Notes: generated by a model not told the origin, from the sequence alone. A stretch of 64,000 nt of DNA from an uncultured Spartobacteria bacterium (GCA_903901425.1 CAIURC010000005.1:62001-126000), one strand, 5' to 3'; counted from the stretch's first letter, positions 36,523 to 46,470 are shown. Numbers and translations are program-made.

Positions 36523-37776
36523 TCATTTGGGTTTTTGCGGCGGGGCGAGTTCGTATTCGCCGGCTTCGAACGCCATCATGTTAGCCAGTTTGCGGACCCT
36601 GAACTCTTCGACGACTGCGCCATCGCTCTGGAAGATGCGGAGCGCCTTGGATCCATCCGAGACCATGCTGGCCCATTTGAGATAGGGCGTGGCAGTGAGG
36701 CCGCAGAGGATGAGGCCGGTGGAATCCATGAGGACCGTGCCCTCCCGGTCGGACCCCAGTTTCACGGAGATTTCTTGGAGGGCATCCTTGAACAGGGGGT
36801 TGGCCAGAAGGCGGACTTTGAACTTGGATTCGGATACCAGCGGTTTCCCGCCGCCGAGCCTTGCAGCAACGGCTGCAAACGTCTCGCTCAGTTCGATGGC
36901 GCGGGAGAGAAACACAGACGGTTTTTCCTCCGGATTCGGAGCGTCAGGGAACTCGATACCCCGGACCCTGGAGAGCGTCTTAGACCGTTCGAGAAGGTAG
37001 ACGACAGAACCTTCCAGTGGTGCAATAATTTGGACGGGTTGGGGTTCAGACGCGGGTATTTTGAGGGAGCGCAGGAGAGTGGTATCTGCGGCGTACTGGC
37101 GCAATTCGCTGCCCTCGTCCGTGGCGGCGACGACCCAGAGGCGGCCGTCCTTGCAGCGTGATGCGGCCACAGGTTTTTCGAGGTTTGGGAGGCTGGGAAG
37201 CGGTTGGCCTTCCGGTTCACGGAACCCGGAGTTTTCGCGGATCCAAGGTTCGCGTGCGCGGAGTAGGCTTTTGGCGGTGGAAGTGGTGACGGATTCCTGA
37301 ATGGGCTGGAGGCCGCCTTCCTTGGCGCGGCGGAGGAACACGGTCTTGTCCTGGGCGAGTTTGGCGCGGAGGACGAGGTCGCCTTCGGGAGCGAGATGGA
37401 TTTCCGAGACGTCGCGGATCCGGGGTGCGTTTTCATCCAGGGCCCATTCGTTGAGATGGAATGCGACGCCCTCGACTTCGATTTCGCCGACGCTTAAGCC
37501 GCGCGCAAAATATTTGCCCGGGGGGGCAGGTTGCCCGGCGTCATCCTTGCCATCCCACTGGGTGATGAATCCGTTGAGTCCGACGGTGAAATCTTTGTCG
37601 GAAGCCTCTTTGAACAGGGTGCGTACGAGGGAACCGGACTTGTTGTAGATGCCGAGGCTGATGGTGCCTTCGTGGGGGGGGGGGAGGAAGGTGAGGCTGA
37701 CCTGTGCCCCTGCGACCGAGGCGTAAAGTGCCACGGCGGCGCCGAGCAATCGGGACTGGTGGAGGAAACGCGGCAT
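36523..37776 (-). CDS. Exported protein with FlgD-like Ig domain
   Basis: 417 residues with a signal peptide (to about ASVAGAQ). Residues about 30-100 match the FlgD Ig-like fold (GTISLGIYNKSGSLVRTL, then QWDGKDDAGQPAPPGKY). The rest has weak propeller-like repeats and is not recognised. It follows the GH57 gene by 24 bases and is probably on its transcript. No enzymatic motif was seen. Confidence 0.7.
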   Translation of the reverse strand: MPRFLHQSRLLGAAVALYASVAGAQVSLTFLPPPHEGTISLGIYNKSGSLVRTLFKEASDKDFTVGLNGFITQWDGKDDAGQPAPPGKYFARGLSVGEIEVEGVAFHLNEWALDENAPRIRDVSEIHLAPEGDLVLRAKLAQDKTVFLRRAKEGGLQPIQESVTTSTAKSLLRAREPWIRENSGFREPEGQPLPSLPNLEKPVAASRCKDGRLWVVAATDEGSELRQYAADTTLLRSLKIPASEPQPVQIIAPLEGSVVYLLERSKTLSRVRGIEFPDAPNPEEKPSVFLSRAIELSETFAAVAARLGGGKPLVSESKFKVRLLANPLFKDALQEISVKLGSDREGTVLMDSTGLILCGLTATPYLKWASMVSDGSKALRIFQSDGAVVEEFRVRKLANMMAFEAGEYELAPPQKPK

Positions 37777-37800
37777 CTGGGGTCGTGGGATCACGGGGTG

Positions 37801-39387
37801 CTAGAGATAGTGTTTCCAGTCGAGATTGGGAAAGAGATTATCCCGCCACTCGCAGTTGGTCAAAAACGGTTCTTCCACGTTTTGAGCGTGGAGTTGATCA
37901 AACAACCGATTGAATCGGAGCAGGTGGTCGTTTGTCCGTTTGGTGGCGTAGGAGCGGGCGGTCCCGGTTTTCATGAGGAACGCCCAGTCGCTGGCTTGAG
38001 CGAGAAGAAGTTCGCGGGCCATCTGGCGCAGGGTGCGTTCGGTGAGCGGAGACGAGGTGCCGGCATGTGCGCGGGCGGACTGGGTCATGCGGCGCGCGGC
38101 AGCATGGAGATGCGGGTAGATCCAGGAGTTGCAGTCGTCGAGCCAGACCTCCCAGTAGCCTTTGTGGCCCCAGCTGGAGGAAGAGGGCGCCACGAGTTGA
38201 AGGGTGTTCTGTCCGGCCAGATATTCGGACGGCGTGGTGAGCCGGTACTCTTTCTGGTCGTACACGGATTTCCGGAGAAACCAGTCGAGGAATTCGGGCC
38301 CCTCGAACCACCAGTGCCCGAACAGCTCGGCGTCAAAGGGGCTAAGCACAATCGGCGGAACGTTCATGTGCGTCCGGAGATTGGCGATCTGCGCCGCCCG
38401 GCTGGCCATGAAATGTCCGGCATGATGGTCCGCGGCCCCCATGGCCCAGCCGCGCCGGTACCAGTCCTTTTCTTGGCCACGTCCGGTCACCCGGTGGTAT
38501 TTGAGCCCGGTGAACCGGCGTGAACCGTCCGTGGGCAGGAAATCGCGGAGATACTCGGCGGAGAGTTCGAGGCCGATGTCGCGGTAGAAATCGCGGTAGG
38601 CGGGGTCGCCCGGGTAACCTTCCTCGGCGCTCCAGACTTGGCGGCTGGAGTCGCGGTCCCTGGCAAATGCGGCGGGTCCGGCCGGGGTGAAACACGGGGC
38701 ATAGATGGCATACCGCGGGCGCGGGGAACCGAACATGAGGCCGTGGGAATCCACCACGAACCAGCGGAGATTGGCGTCCCGGAGAACGTCGTCGAGGCTG
38801 GAGACGTAAGCGCACTCGGGCAGCCAGATGCCGCGCGGGGCGCGTCCGAACATTTCCTGGTAATGGTCGCAGGCGATCCGGATCTGGGCGCGGACGGCCT
38901 CGGGCTGGTGTTCGAGCAGGGGGAGAAACCCGTGGGTGGCGGCGCAGGTGATGATTTCAAGGAAACCGGCGTCTTGGAGTTGGGCGAAGGCGGAGACAAG
39001 GTCACGTTTCCAGCGCAGTTCGTAGGCGGAGCGCAGGTGTTCGAGTCTGCGGAGGTAAAACCGGGTGGTGTCCTCGAGGGGATCTTGGCCGCGGGTGCGT
39101 TCGCATTCGCGGGCGGCGAGGGCGATGGAGCGGTGGAGGTATCTGGCGTAACGATCCTGGAGGAGGGGATCCCTCAGCATGTGGCAGAGGGTGGGGGTGA
39201 GCGAGAGGGTGACCCGGAACGGGACGGCTTCGTCTGCCAGTTTCCAGAAGATGTCGAGGAGGGGCAGGTAGGTTTCCGTGATCGCCTCGTAGAGCCAGTC
39301 TTCCTCCAAGAACTCGTCGTGTTCGGGGTGGCGCACATACGGGAGATGTGCGTGGAGCAGGAGGGCAAGATATCCGTGATCGACCAT
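37801..39387 (-). CDS. GH57 1,4-alpha-glucan branching enzyme
   Basis: 528 residues, the normal length for GH57 branching enzymes. Family motifs are LLLHAHLPYVRHPE at the N-terminus, the catalytic nucleophile Glu191 in GIWLPECAY, and the acid/base Asp352 in LSPFDAELFGHWWFEG, close to the published positions in Thermus and Thermococcus enzymes. A C-terminal helical DUF1957-type domain follows (WEVWLDDCN, then AQASDWAFLMKTGTA). It makes alpha-1,6 branches in glycogen. No other glycogen gene is nearby. The start at 39387 is set by the family N-terminus. Confidence 0.94.
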   Translation of the reverse strand: MVDHGYLALLLHAHLPYVRHPEHDEFLEEDWLYEAITETYLPLLDIFWKLADEAVPFRVTLSLTPTLCHMLRDPLLQDRYARYLHRSIALAARECERTRGQDPLEDTTRFYLRRLEHLRSAYELRWKRDLVSAFAQLQDAGFLEIITCAATHGFLPLLEHQPEAVRAQIRIACDHYQEMFGRAPRGIWLPECAYVSSLDDVLRDANLRWFVVDSHGLMFGSPRPRYAIYAPCFTPAGPAAFARDRDSSRQVWSAEEGYPGDPAYRDFYRDIGLELSAEYLRDFLPTDGSRRFTGLKYHRVTGRGQEKDWYRRGWAMGAADHHAGHFMASRAAQIANLRTHMNVPPIVLSPFDAELFGHWWFEGPEFLDWFLRKSVYDQKEYRLTTPSEYLAGQNTLQLVAPSSSSWGHKGYWEVWLDDCNSWIYPHLHAAARRMTQSARAHAGTSSPLTERTLRQMARELLLAQASDWAFLMKTGTARSYATKRTNDHLLRFNRLFDQLHAQNVEEPFLTNCEWRDNLFPNLDWKHYL

Positions 39388-39542
39388 TCTTGGGTGCCGT
39401 GGCACCCTACCAATGCGACCTGCCGGGACAAGCTGAACTTGAGTTTTCCGTGGGGTTGGGGGTGGATCCCGAACCGTGTGGGAATCAATTCCCAGCCTTG
39501 CCCCGGGGAATCGTTTTCGGAGAGGATCCTGGATATCCCGCC

Positions 39543-41003
39543 ATGGAACCCAACCCTCATCCCTTCATTTTTGGAGCTGCCACAGCCTACACCTCCGGCC
39601 CGGCGTTAAGATTCCCCGGCGCTCTGGGTGGCGCGCGCGCGGCGATCCTTCTTGCTGCCATGGCTTTGGTTCTCGCGGGGGCGCAGACGGTTGAGGCCGC
39701 AAAAAAGTCCGCGGCGCCCAAGGCTGCGAAGGCGGTATCCGCGCCCCAATCGAGTGGGACGAATGGGGTGGGGGATTCATCCAAAGGCGCCCAGGAGGTG
39801 CAGATTGAGGTGGAGTCCAAGTTCCTGAGCCTAACGCCCGAGGGTTTGAAGAAGATTCCGGGCTCAGCGGTGGCTGGAGAGTCCGGGGGTGCGGTCTTGG
39901 GGGTGTTTTCCGAAGGGCAATGGGCGAAGCTTCTCGAAGAGATGGGGCAGGGAAACGGTGCCGATCTGCTCTCCAGCCCCCGGGTAACGGTGCGGTCCGG
40001 GCAGAAAGCGATGGTGGAGGTGGTTCGGGACTTCCGGTATCCGACCAACTGGGCGAAGAGCGCGAAGAAGGGGGGCTGGGAACCGAAATCGTTCGCCAAC
40101 CAGCCTGTGGGCATCCGGCTGGGGGTTCTGGCCACCCAGGGTCAGGACGGGATGCTGGCAATCGATTTGGAGCCGGAGTTTAACACGTTCGAGGGCTGGA
40201 TCGATCTGGAGGACAAGACCCGGGTGGCGCCCGCGGGTGCCGATTCCAGCCTTCCCAAGCTGGATCAAATCCTGAGTGAAATCCCGCCGCCCGGCGATGC
40301 ACTTGGCAAACGGTTGCAGCCGGTTTTTTCCCGGCGCAAGGAGTCGGTGCAGTTGAACGTGGTGGGTGGCCAGACGGTGCTGATGATCCTTGCCGCCAAG
40401 GAACCGGGCGAGTCCCCGGTGCTTGTGGCGGTGACGTCCCGGGTTCTCAAGCCCACAACCGAGGTCGCGGCGCTGGCGGTGAGGGCCGATTCGATTGCGT
40501 ACGACGCCGAAAAAGGGGTGGTGACGGCGGAGGGGAACGTGGAGGTGGAGACCCCGCAGGCAATTTTGCGTTCTGACCGGGTCGAGATGAAAGCGAGGAA
40601 ACCCGTGTCCGCACCGGGTGTGGAGAATGCGCCCAAGTCTGCCGAAAAACCGGTGGATGTTCCGGCGGGAACGGCTTTCAAGCTTGCGGGTGCGGCGGCC
40701 GAAAAGATTTCGGTGATTCTGGCGGGGCCGGTGAACTGGAAAGGGAAACCGCTGGGGGAGGTTCTGGCGTTTTTGTACCGGGTGAGCGTGGAGCGGGATC
40801 CGGCGCAGACGGAGCCGGAGTCCAAGGGCGTGCACTTTGTGTTGGAGTTGCCCGATGGCGCGCCGGAACCGGCTGTGACGTTGGAACTGGAAAACCCGAC
40901 TTTGCTGGAGTTGGTGGAAGAAGTGGCCCGGGTGGCTGGGCTGCGTGTGACTGCGGAACCGGCCGGGTTTCATTTGGGGGCGCCCCGTTCGGCCGCCCCG
41001 TGA
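39543..41003 (+). CDS. Secretin-like protein with LptA-like and STN-like segments
   Basis: 486 residues with a signal anchor (about 33-52). Residues about 85-300 resemble the secretin core found in PilQ/GspD (DLLSSPRVTVRSGQKAMVEV, then DFRYPTNW). Residues about 308-354 resemble one LptA/OstA repeat (ADSIAYDAEKGVVTAEGN, then AILRSDRVEM). Residues about 390-480 resemble a secretin/TonB short N-terminal (STN) domain (PLGEVLAFLYRVS, TLLELVEEVARVAGLRV). The order is unusual, because STN normally precedes the core. No pilus or type II secretion genes are nearby. It could be an isolated envelope scaffold. Domain calls are by eye. Confidence 0.65.
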   Translation: MEPNPHPFIFGAATAYTSGPALRFPGALGGARAAILLAAMALVLAGAQTVEAAKKSAAPKAAKAVSAPQSSGTNGVGDSSKGAQEVQIEVESKFLSLTPEGLKKIPGSAVAGESGGAVLGVFSEGQWAKLLEEMGQGNGADLLSSPRVTVRSGQKAMVEVVRDFRYPTNWAKSAKKGGWEPKSFANQPVGIRLGVLATQGQDGMLAIDLEPEFNTFEGWIDLEDKTRVAPAGADSSLPKLDQILSEIPPPGDALGKRLQPVFSRRKESVQLNVVGGQTVLMILAAKEPGESPVLVAVTSRVLKPTTEVAALAVRADSIAYDAEKGVVTAEGNVEVETPQAILRSDRVEMKARKPVSAPGVENAPKSAEKPVDVPAGTAFKLAGAAAEKISVILAGPVNWKGKPLGEVLAFLYRVSVERDPAQTEPESKGVHFVLELPDGAPEPAVTLELENPTLLELVEEVARVAGLRVTAEPAGFHLGAPRSAAP

Positions 41004-41070
41004 GTGTTCTGAACGCCGGGCTGGGATTTGGGCTGGCGGGTTGTGGAACAGGCTGCGAGAAGGTTGGGGG

Positions 41071-43095
41071 ATGAAGACTCCCCTCCTTCGTTGGGCATTG
41101 CTGGTGCAGTTGGCCGGGCCAGTTTTGGCAGACGGCCCCAAGGACAACCTCCCGGATTCCGTCCGACGAATTCCGCCGGAAGGCGTGGCGATCGGTGCGT
41201 CCGAACGGGTGGAATTGGAGGCAAAGGTGGCGGAATTGGGGGCGGAAATCGGGCGTGTGCGGCAGGCGTTGGCGAAGAAGCCGGACTTGCTGCAGTTGCT
41301 GCCGGACGTGGAGGTGTTGCACAAGGCGGTGGACTGGCCGTTGCGGTACAACGAGTTTTACAAGCCGCAGGAGTTGAACGCGGCCCGGGATTTGTTGAAG
41401 GAAGGCTTTGAGCGGGCAGCAGCTTTGAAGGCGGGGACCGCCCCGTGGCTGAACCAGACGGGCTTGGTGGTCCGGGGGTACCGCTCGGATTTGGACGGCT
41501 CGGTGCAGCCGTTTGGGCTGGTGGTGCCCAAGGGCGCGGTGAATGGGGCGCAGGTGCGCTTGGATTTTTGGTGTCATGGCCGGGGTGAGACGTTGACAGA
41601 GCTCGCATTTCTGGATCAGAGGCGGAAAACGGTCGGTCAGATTGCGCCCGAGGGTGCGCTGGTTGTTCATCTCTACGGGCGTTACTGCTGTGCCAACAAG
41701 TTTGCGGGCGAGGTGGACCTGTTCGAGGCTCTGGCCAAGGTGCGCCGGGATTACCGGATCGATCCCAACCGGCTTTTCATCCGCGGGTTTTCCATGGGGG
41801 GCGCCGCAGCATGGCATTTTGCGGTCCATTACCCAAGTCTCTGGGCTGGGGCGGCTCCTGGGGCGGGCTTCAGTGAGACACCAGAATTTCTCAAAGTTTT
41901 TCAGGACGAAAAACTCGAGCCCGCGTGGTACGAGCGCAGGCTTTGGCACTGGTACGACGCGACAGATTATGCAGCGAATCTAGGGAATTTTCCCACGGTG
42001 GCGTACAGCGGGGAGACCGACCGTCAAAAGCAGGCGGCTGACATCATGGAGACGGCACTCGCGGCTGAGGGAATGGCGCTTACCCACCTGATCGGGCCTG
42101 GAACTGCGCATGCGTATCATCCGGACTCGGCCCGCGAAATTGCGCGTCGGCTGGATTCCGTGGCGGTTCGTGGGCGGGATCCGGTGCCAAAGACGGTCCG
42201 GTTTACGACGTGGACCCTGCGGTACCCTGAATGTTTCTGGGTTCGTCTGGAGGGGCTGGGCCGGCACTGGGAAAGGGCGCGGGTGGAGGGTGTGCTGGAG
42301 CCTTGGGGGGTGCGTCTGAGCGCCTCGAATGTCACAGCACTGAGTCTGAACTTCGATTCTGGTCTGAGTCCGTTTGACGGGAAACTGCCGGTCAAGGCGG
42401 TGGTGGATGGCGAGGAGGTGTTGCTGGGTAAACCCGGGAGTGACCGGTCATTTCACGCGCGTTTGGAGCGGAGGAACGGCCGCTGGTCTGCCGTGGACGG
42501 GAGGGCGGTCGAGGCGTCTGGTGTTCTGGCAAAGCGTCCGGGGCTCCAGGGGCCGCTGGACGACGCATTCCTGAGCCGGTTTGTGATGGTGGGGCCGTCC
42601 CGGGCGCCGCTCAATGCCGCCGTGGGGAACTGGGTGACACGCGAGTTTGCTCATGCCCGGGACCACTGGCGGCTTCAATTCCGGGGAGAAGCGCCTGTGA
42701 GAGACGAGGTGAGTGACGCGGATCTGGCGGATGCGAACCTGATTCTCTGGGGCGATCCTCAAAGCAATCCATGGATTGCGAAGGTGCTTGAAAAGCTTCC
42801 GTTCAAGTGGGGGCCAGATGGTTTGGAGTTTGGGGGTCAACGCTACGATACGGCGCAGCATGTGCCGGTGCTGGTCTTTCCGAACCCGCTCAATCCGCGA
42901 CGGTACGTGGTATTGAACAGCGGATTCACCTACCGCGAGTACGACTATCTGAACAACGCGCGGCAGGTGCCAAAACTTCCCGATTATGCCGTGCTTGACG
43001 TTCGTCAGCCTGCGAATTCCCGGTTGCCAGGTGGGGTGGTGCGTGCGGGATTTTTCGGCGAGAACTGGGAGTTTTTGGAAGGGGACGGCCAGTAG
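41071..43095 (+). CDS. Large exported alpha/beta hydrolase (prolyl oligopeptidase or PHB-depolymerase-like)
   Basis: 674 residues with a signal (MKTPLLRWALLVQLAGPVLA). The central domain (about 135-375) has the nucleophile elbow IRGFSMGGAAAWHFA, an acid in VAYSGETDRQ and His in GPGTAHAYHPDSA. The N- and C-terminal parts are not recognised; the C-terminus (about 500-674) looks like the domain that follows such esterases in Verrucomicrobiota and Planctomycetes. The start at 41071 follows AGGTTGGGGG. It is probably co-transcribed with the secretin-like gene 67 bases upstream. Confidence 0.82.
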   Translation: MKTPLLRWALLVQLAGPVLADGPKDNLPDSVRRIPPEGVAIGASERVELEAKVAELGAEIGRVRQALAKKPDLLQLLPDVEVLHKAVDWPLRYNEFYKPQELNAARDLLKEGFERAAALKAGTAPWLNQTGLVVRGYRSDLDGSVQPFGLVVPKGAVNGAQVRLDFWCHGRGETLTELAFLDQRRKTVGQIAPEGALVVHLYGRYCCANKFAGEVDLFEALAKVRRDYRIDPNRLFIRGFSMGGAAAWHFAVHYPSLWAGAAPGAGFSETPEFLKVFQDEKLEPAWYERRLWHWYDATDYAANLGNFPTVAYSGETDRQKQAADIMETALAAEGMALTHLIGPGTAHAYHPDSAREIARRLDSVAVRGRDPVPKTVRFTTWTLRYPECFWVRLEGLGRHWERARVEGVLEPWGVRLSASNVTALSLNFDSGLSPFDGKLPVKAVVDGEEVLLGKPGSDRSFHARLERRNGRWSAVDGRAVEASGVLAKRPGLQGPLDDAFLSRFVMVGPSRAPLNAAVGNWVTREFAHARDHWRLQFRGEAPVRDEVSDADLADANLILWGDPQSNPWIAKVLEKLPFKWGPDGLEFGGQRYDTAQHVPVLVFPNPLNPRRYVVLNSGFTYREYDYLNNARQVPKLPDYAVLDVRQPANSRLPGGVVRAGFFGENWEFLEGDGQ

Positions 43096-43121
43096 GGAGG
43101 GGTGGCTGGCCGGCGGCGGAA

Positions 43122-44009
43122 TCAGAGCACGATCTCGAGTCCCTCCCGGGCGAGTTGGATTTCCGGGCCGCCTGGGGGGAGGTTGTTCCGGGCAAGGGCT
43201 TCGGCCAGTGCAGCTTCCAGATCATCGTCGGAACGCGTGGGTTCGTGGTGGGTGCAGAACACCTTTTTTGCGCCGGCCCGGACGCCGAGTTGGATGGAGC
43301 TGTCGAAGGTTCCGTGACCCCAGCCTTTGCGGCGCGGGTATTCGGCAGCAGTGTAAGCGGAATCGGCGATGAGAACGTCGACGCCTTGGATGATTTTGAG
43401 GATGGCAGCCTGTTTTTCGTCGATGAGTGCCTGATAATCGGAGTACTCGGCGTCCGTAGGGTCGTAGATGTTGGCGTGCGGTTCGTGGTCGCCTGTGAAG
43501 AAGAGAGACTTGCCGTTGCAATCGATCCTGTAGCCGAGGTTGACCACGGCGTGGTTGAGCATCACGGCGGTGATTGTGGCGTCCCCGATGGCAAAGGGGC
43601 TTTCTGGGGGGATGGTGGTATAGCGGATGTCCGCCTTCATTTCCGCTTCGCGGACGGGGAAATAGCTGTACTGGAGTTGGACTTGGAGAGCTTTTTCCAC
43701 GCCGGTGCCGGTAACCACGTCGTGCGGGCCGAGGAGGTGGACGGAATTGTTGGGGACAAACAGGGGGGTAAAGAACGGCAGTCCCTGGATGTGGTCCCAG
43801 TGGGTGTGCGAGAGGAGCACATGGGTCTGGAGAGGCATCTCCCGCAGAAGAGTCTGGGCGAGTTGGAAGATGCCCGTGCCGGCGTCCAGAACGAGGAGCG
43901 TGTTGTTGTCCGTGCGGACTTCGATGCAGGTGGTGTTGCCTCCGTACCGGACCGTGCGCGGGCTGGGGGAGGGGATGGAGCCGCGGACGCCCCAGAATCG
44001 GATTTTCAT
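43122..44009 (-). CDS. MBL-fold metal hydrolase (cyclic phosphodiesterase-like)
   Basis: 295 residues. The metallo-beta-lactamase motif is LSHTHWDHIQG (His68, His70, Asp72, His73), and further metal ligands are in FTGDHEP and CTHHEP. The start MKIRFWGVRGSIPSP is typical of the PhnP/phosphoribosyl cyclic phosphodiesterase branch, whose members act on cyclic nucleotides or phosphates. It overlaps the HDOD gene by 4 bases (ATGA), so the two are made together, which suggests signalling. Confidence 0.9.
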   Translation of the reverse strand: MKIRFWGVRGSIPSPSPRTVRYGGNTTCIEVRTDNNTLLVLDAGTGIFQLAQTLLREMPLQTHVLLSHTHWDHIQGLPFFTPLFVPNNSVHLLGPHDVVTGTGVEKALQVQLQYSYFPVREAEMKADIRYTTIPPESPFAIGDATITAVMLNHAVVNLGYRIDCNGKSLFFTGDHEPHANIYDPTDAEYSDYQALIDEKQAAILKIIQGVDVLIADSAYTAAEYPRRKGWGHGTFDSSIQLGVRAGAKKVFCTHHEPTRSDDDLEAALAEALARNNLPPGGPEIQLAREGLEIVL

Positions 44010-44875
44010 CCTGCGGCCCCCAGTTGCGCGAATGTCTGCGCATCAGCGACGATTTTGTCGATGTCGCCTAGGTTCTCGATGATGACGTCGAAGCTCTCGC
44101 CGAACCGGCCGGGTGCAGCCACCGGTTCGGTGTCGGTCCAGCGGCTGCCGCTTTTGCCGAGGCCAAGTTTTCTCGAGACCTGATTGGCGACCCGCACACA
44201 GTCCATCATGGCGTTGGGCGGGAAGTCGGGGGAATGGTGGTTCCGGATGCACTCGACCATGGGGTCAGGGAACTTGAGTTTCGCGACCAGCAATCCGCCG
44301 ACAAAAGCGTGGTCGGCCCCGAGTATTTCGGTTTCTGCGATGTGGAGCGGGGTGCCGTTTTGAGAGGACTCGTGGAGGGCGCGGCTGAATTCCTCGGGCA
44401 TGAATTGCGCGAAAACCGCCTTTCCAAAATCGTGGAGGAGACCTGCGATGTAACAGTCGCCGGGATCCACCTCGCCCTTGGCGTAGGCAGCGACGAACTG
44501 GCGGGCGATTCCGGCCGTGGTGAGGGAGTGGAGGAGGTACTCCTGCATGTCGAAACCATCGGAGCTGAATCTGGGGAGCATGCCGACGGCGGCGAATGTC
44601 AGGGCCAGGTTTTTAACGGTGTTCAGGCCCAGATAAACAACAGACTGCCCGACGGAATGGATCCGGGAGGGCATGTTGTAATAGGCCGAATTGATGACCT
44701 GCAGGATTTTGACGGTCATCACGGGATCTTTCTCGATCACCGAGACGAGTTCCTTTGGGGCGCAGTTGATGTCCCGGGTGAGTTCCAGAATCCGTTGCAC
44801 GCTCTTGGGGAAGGCAGGCATGCGTTCCACGGCAGAAGCCAGTTTCCGCTCTGTTTCCGTGGCGATCGTGGTCAT
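44006..44875 (-). CDS. HDOD-domain signalling protein
   Basis: 289 residues. An HDOD domain covers about 10-225 (AFPKSVQRILELTRD, VIEKDPVMTVKILQVINSAY, GLLHDFGKAVFAQFMPEEF, DHAFVGGLLVAKL). HDOD is related to HD phosphohydrolases but normally lacks their activity and works as a scaffold in chemotaxis or motility signalling. The start at 44875 leaves a short N-terminus; upstream in-frame ATGs add unlikely sequence. Confidence 0.9.
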   Translation of the reverse strand: MTTIATETERKLASAVERMPAFPKSVQRILELTRDINCAPKELVSVIEKDPVMTVKILQVINSAYYNMPSRIHSVGQSVVYLGLNTVKNLALTFAAVGMLPRFSSDGFDMQEYLLHSLTTAGIARQFVAAYAKGEVDPGDCYIAGLLHDFGKAVFAQFMPEEFSRALHESSQNGTPLHIAETEILGADHAFVGGLLVAKLKFPDPMVECIRNHHSPDFPPNAMMDCVRVANQVSRKLGLGKSGSRWTDTEPVAAPGRFGESFDVIIENLGDIDKIVADAQTFAQLGAAG

Positions 44876-44944
44876 TTTGGGTCCGTCGTGCACTGCGGCC
44901 TCTTGAAGGCTAGAGGCTTCCCGGTCTTTAAGCAACCTTCAGCC

Positions 44945-46255
44945 TCAGTTTTTGTTTGCAGCCTTCGGAAAATCGGACTCGGACTCCGGGATGGGCTGGC
45001 TGGTGTCGATGGCCAGCCAGCAGCCAAGGGAAAGCAGGTAGCCTGCGGCAGTACTGAGGATCGGCAGGTGCCATGCCGCCCATGGGTTTGTCTGTGCCAG
45101 AGCTTGGACGCAGTGTCCAACAACCACCGGGCTGAGGGCGCCCCCCAGGTTCCCGAACATGTTCATGGCGCCGCTGACCACCCCGGCGTTTCTGCCACCC
45201 AGATCCAAGGTTGCCGCCCAGGCGGAGGCCACCGAAAGCGAGGCCAGACCGGCTGCGGCGGCGAGAAGGCCGGCAGCCTGTTCACCCGAGCCCGCCCGTG
45301 TGGCGAGCACCGCGCACAACGCCGCCAGCGGCAGCGAAACCAGTCCGGTTGCCCGGCGCCCCAGTCTCCGGCCAAGGCGCAGGCAGAGGGCGTCGCTGAG
45401 GTAGCCACCGGCGCACACGGCTGCCGCCATGGAAAGAAGCGGGAGAGCCGAAAAATTCGCGGCGCGCTGCGGGCTGAAACCGTGGGCGCGCTGGAGGTAG
45501 TCCGGCATCCATGTCAGGTAAAAGTACCAGCCATAGATGATGCCAAAATACACGGTGCAGAGCGCCCAGAGGCTTTTGCTGGAAACCATGTTTTTCCACG
45601 GGACGGAGGCCCGCTTTTCCCCCGAATCGAGGCTGCCGAGGAGTTTGAGTTCTGCGGGGTTGACCCCGGGATGTTTGGCCGGATCGTCCCGGAACCATGT
45701 GTACCATGCAGCAGCCCAGAGGATGCCGACTCCGCCGAATAGCGGGAAGGTGAGGCGCCATTCCATTCGTTCGAGCAGCCAGACCACGGCGCGCTGGGTG
45801 GCGGCACCTGAGATGAGGGCGGCGGTGATTGAGCCGCCAAAGACGGCGGCATGCGAACGGGCCGGAACCCAGTGGGCAAAGGCCCGTGCGAGGCCTGGGA
45901 ACATCCCCGCCTCGCCGGCGCCAAAGAGCATTCGGATGAGGAAAAGGGACAGGAATCCCGAGGCGGCGCCGGTGAGCGCGGTGAGCAGGGACCACGCCAC
46001 GACGATCCGGGTGATCATGAGGCGCGGGCCGAAACGGTCGGCGAGCCAGCCGCTGGGGATTTCAAAGAGCGCGTAGGCGAAGGTGAACGCGCTGAACACG
46101 TAGCCCATCTGGGAGTCGGTGAGTTGGAGCGCGGTCTTGATGGCGGGTTTTGCGGCGGAGATGCAAACCCGGTCGAGGTAGGCGATGGCGGTGAGCGAAA
46201 GGACGAATCCGAGCAGGATGCTGCGCGCCTGTGTGGGACGTTCCGGAGGTTGCAT
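44945..46255 (-). CDS. MFS transporter, ACS (anion:cation symporter) family
   Basis: 436 residues in 12 helices. The N-terminal pattern is LTAIAYLDRVCISAAKPAI, followed by SGWLADRFGPRLMITR and LIRMLFGAGEAGMFPG, typical of ACS carriers that take up sugar acids or other organic anions. The start at 46255 begins right before the first helix; the preceding 60 codons are without similarity. It lies 69 bases upstream of the HDOD gene on the same strand. Confidence 0.9.
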   Translation of the reverse strand: MQPPERPTQARSILLGFVLSLTAIAYLDRVCISAAKPAIKTALQLTDSQMGYVFSAFTFAYALFEIPSGWLADRFGPRLMITRIVVAWSLLTALTGAASGFLSLFLIRMLFGAGEAGMFPGLARAFAHWVPARSHAAVFGGSITAALISGAATQRAVVWLLERMEWRLTFPLFGGVGILWAAAWYTWFRDDPAKHPGVNPAELKLLGSLDSGEKRASVPWKNMVSSKSLWALCTVYFGIIYGWYFYLTWMPDYLQRAHGFSPQRAANFSALPLLSMAAAVCAGGYLSDALCLRLGRRLGRRATGLVSLPLAALCAVLATRAGSGEQAAGLLAAAAGLASLSVASAWAATLDLGGRNAGVVSGAMNMFGNLGGALSPVVVGHCVQALAQTNPWAAWHLPILSTAAGYLLSLGCWLAIDTSQPIPESESDFPKAANKN

Positions 46256-46470
46256 TGCGGCACATCGTGCGGATCGGTGCGTGGGATGCAAACCCGAAAC
46301 CCCGGGGCCGAGGTTCCCCCCATAAGGGGGGGTGGCGGCAGCTTGCCGGAAAAGGGCCGAGTCCCCTAGGGTACGGCGTGCGGATTTGAGTGGGCCCCCC
46401 GGCGCCTGAGCCCTTCCGACGCCCCTCTGATTCCGAGCCAACAACCCCGAACGCCCGAGTTTAAACCATT

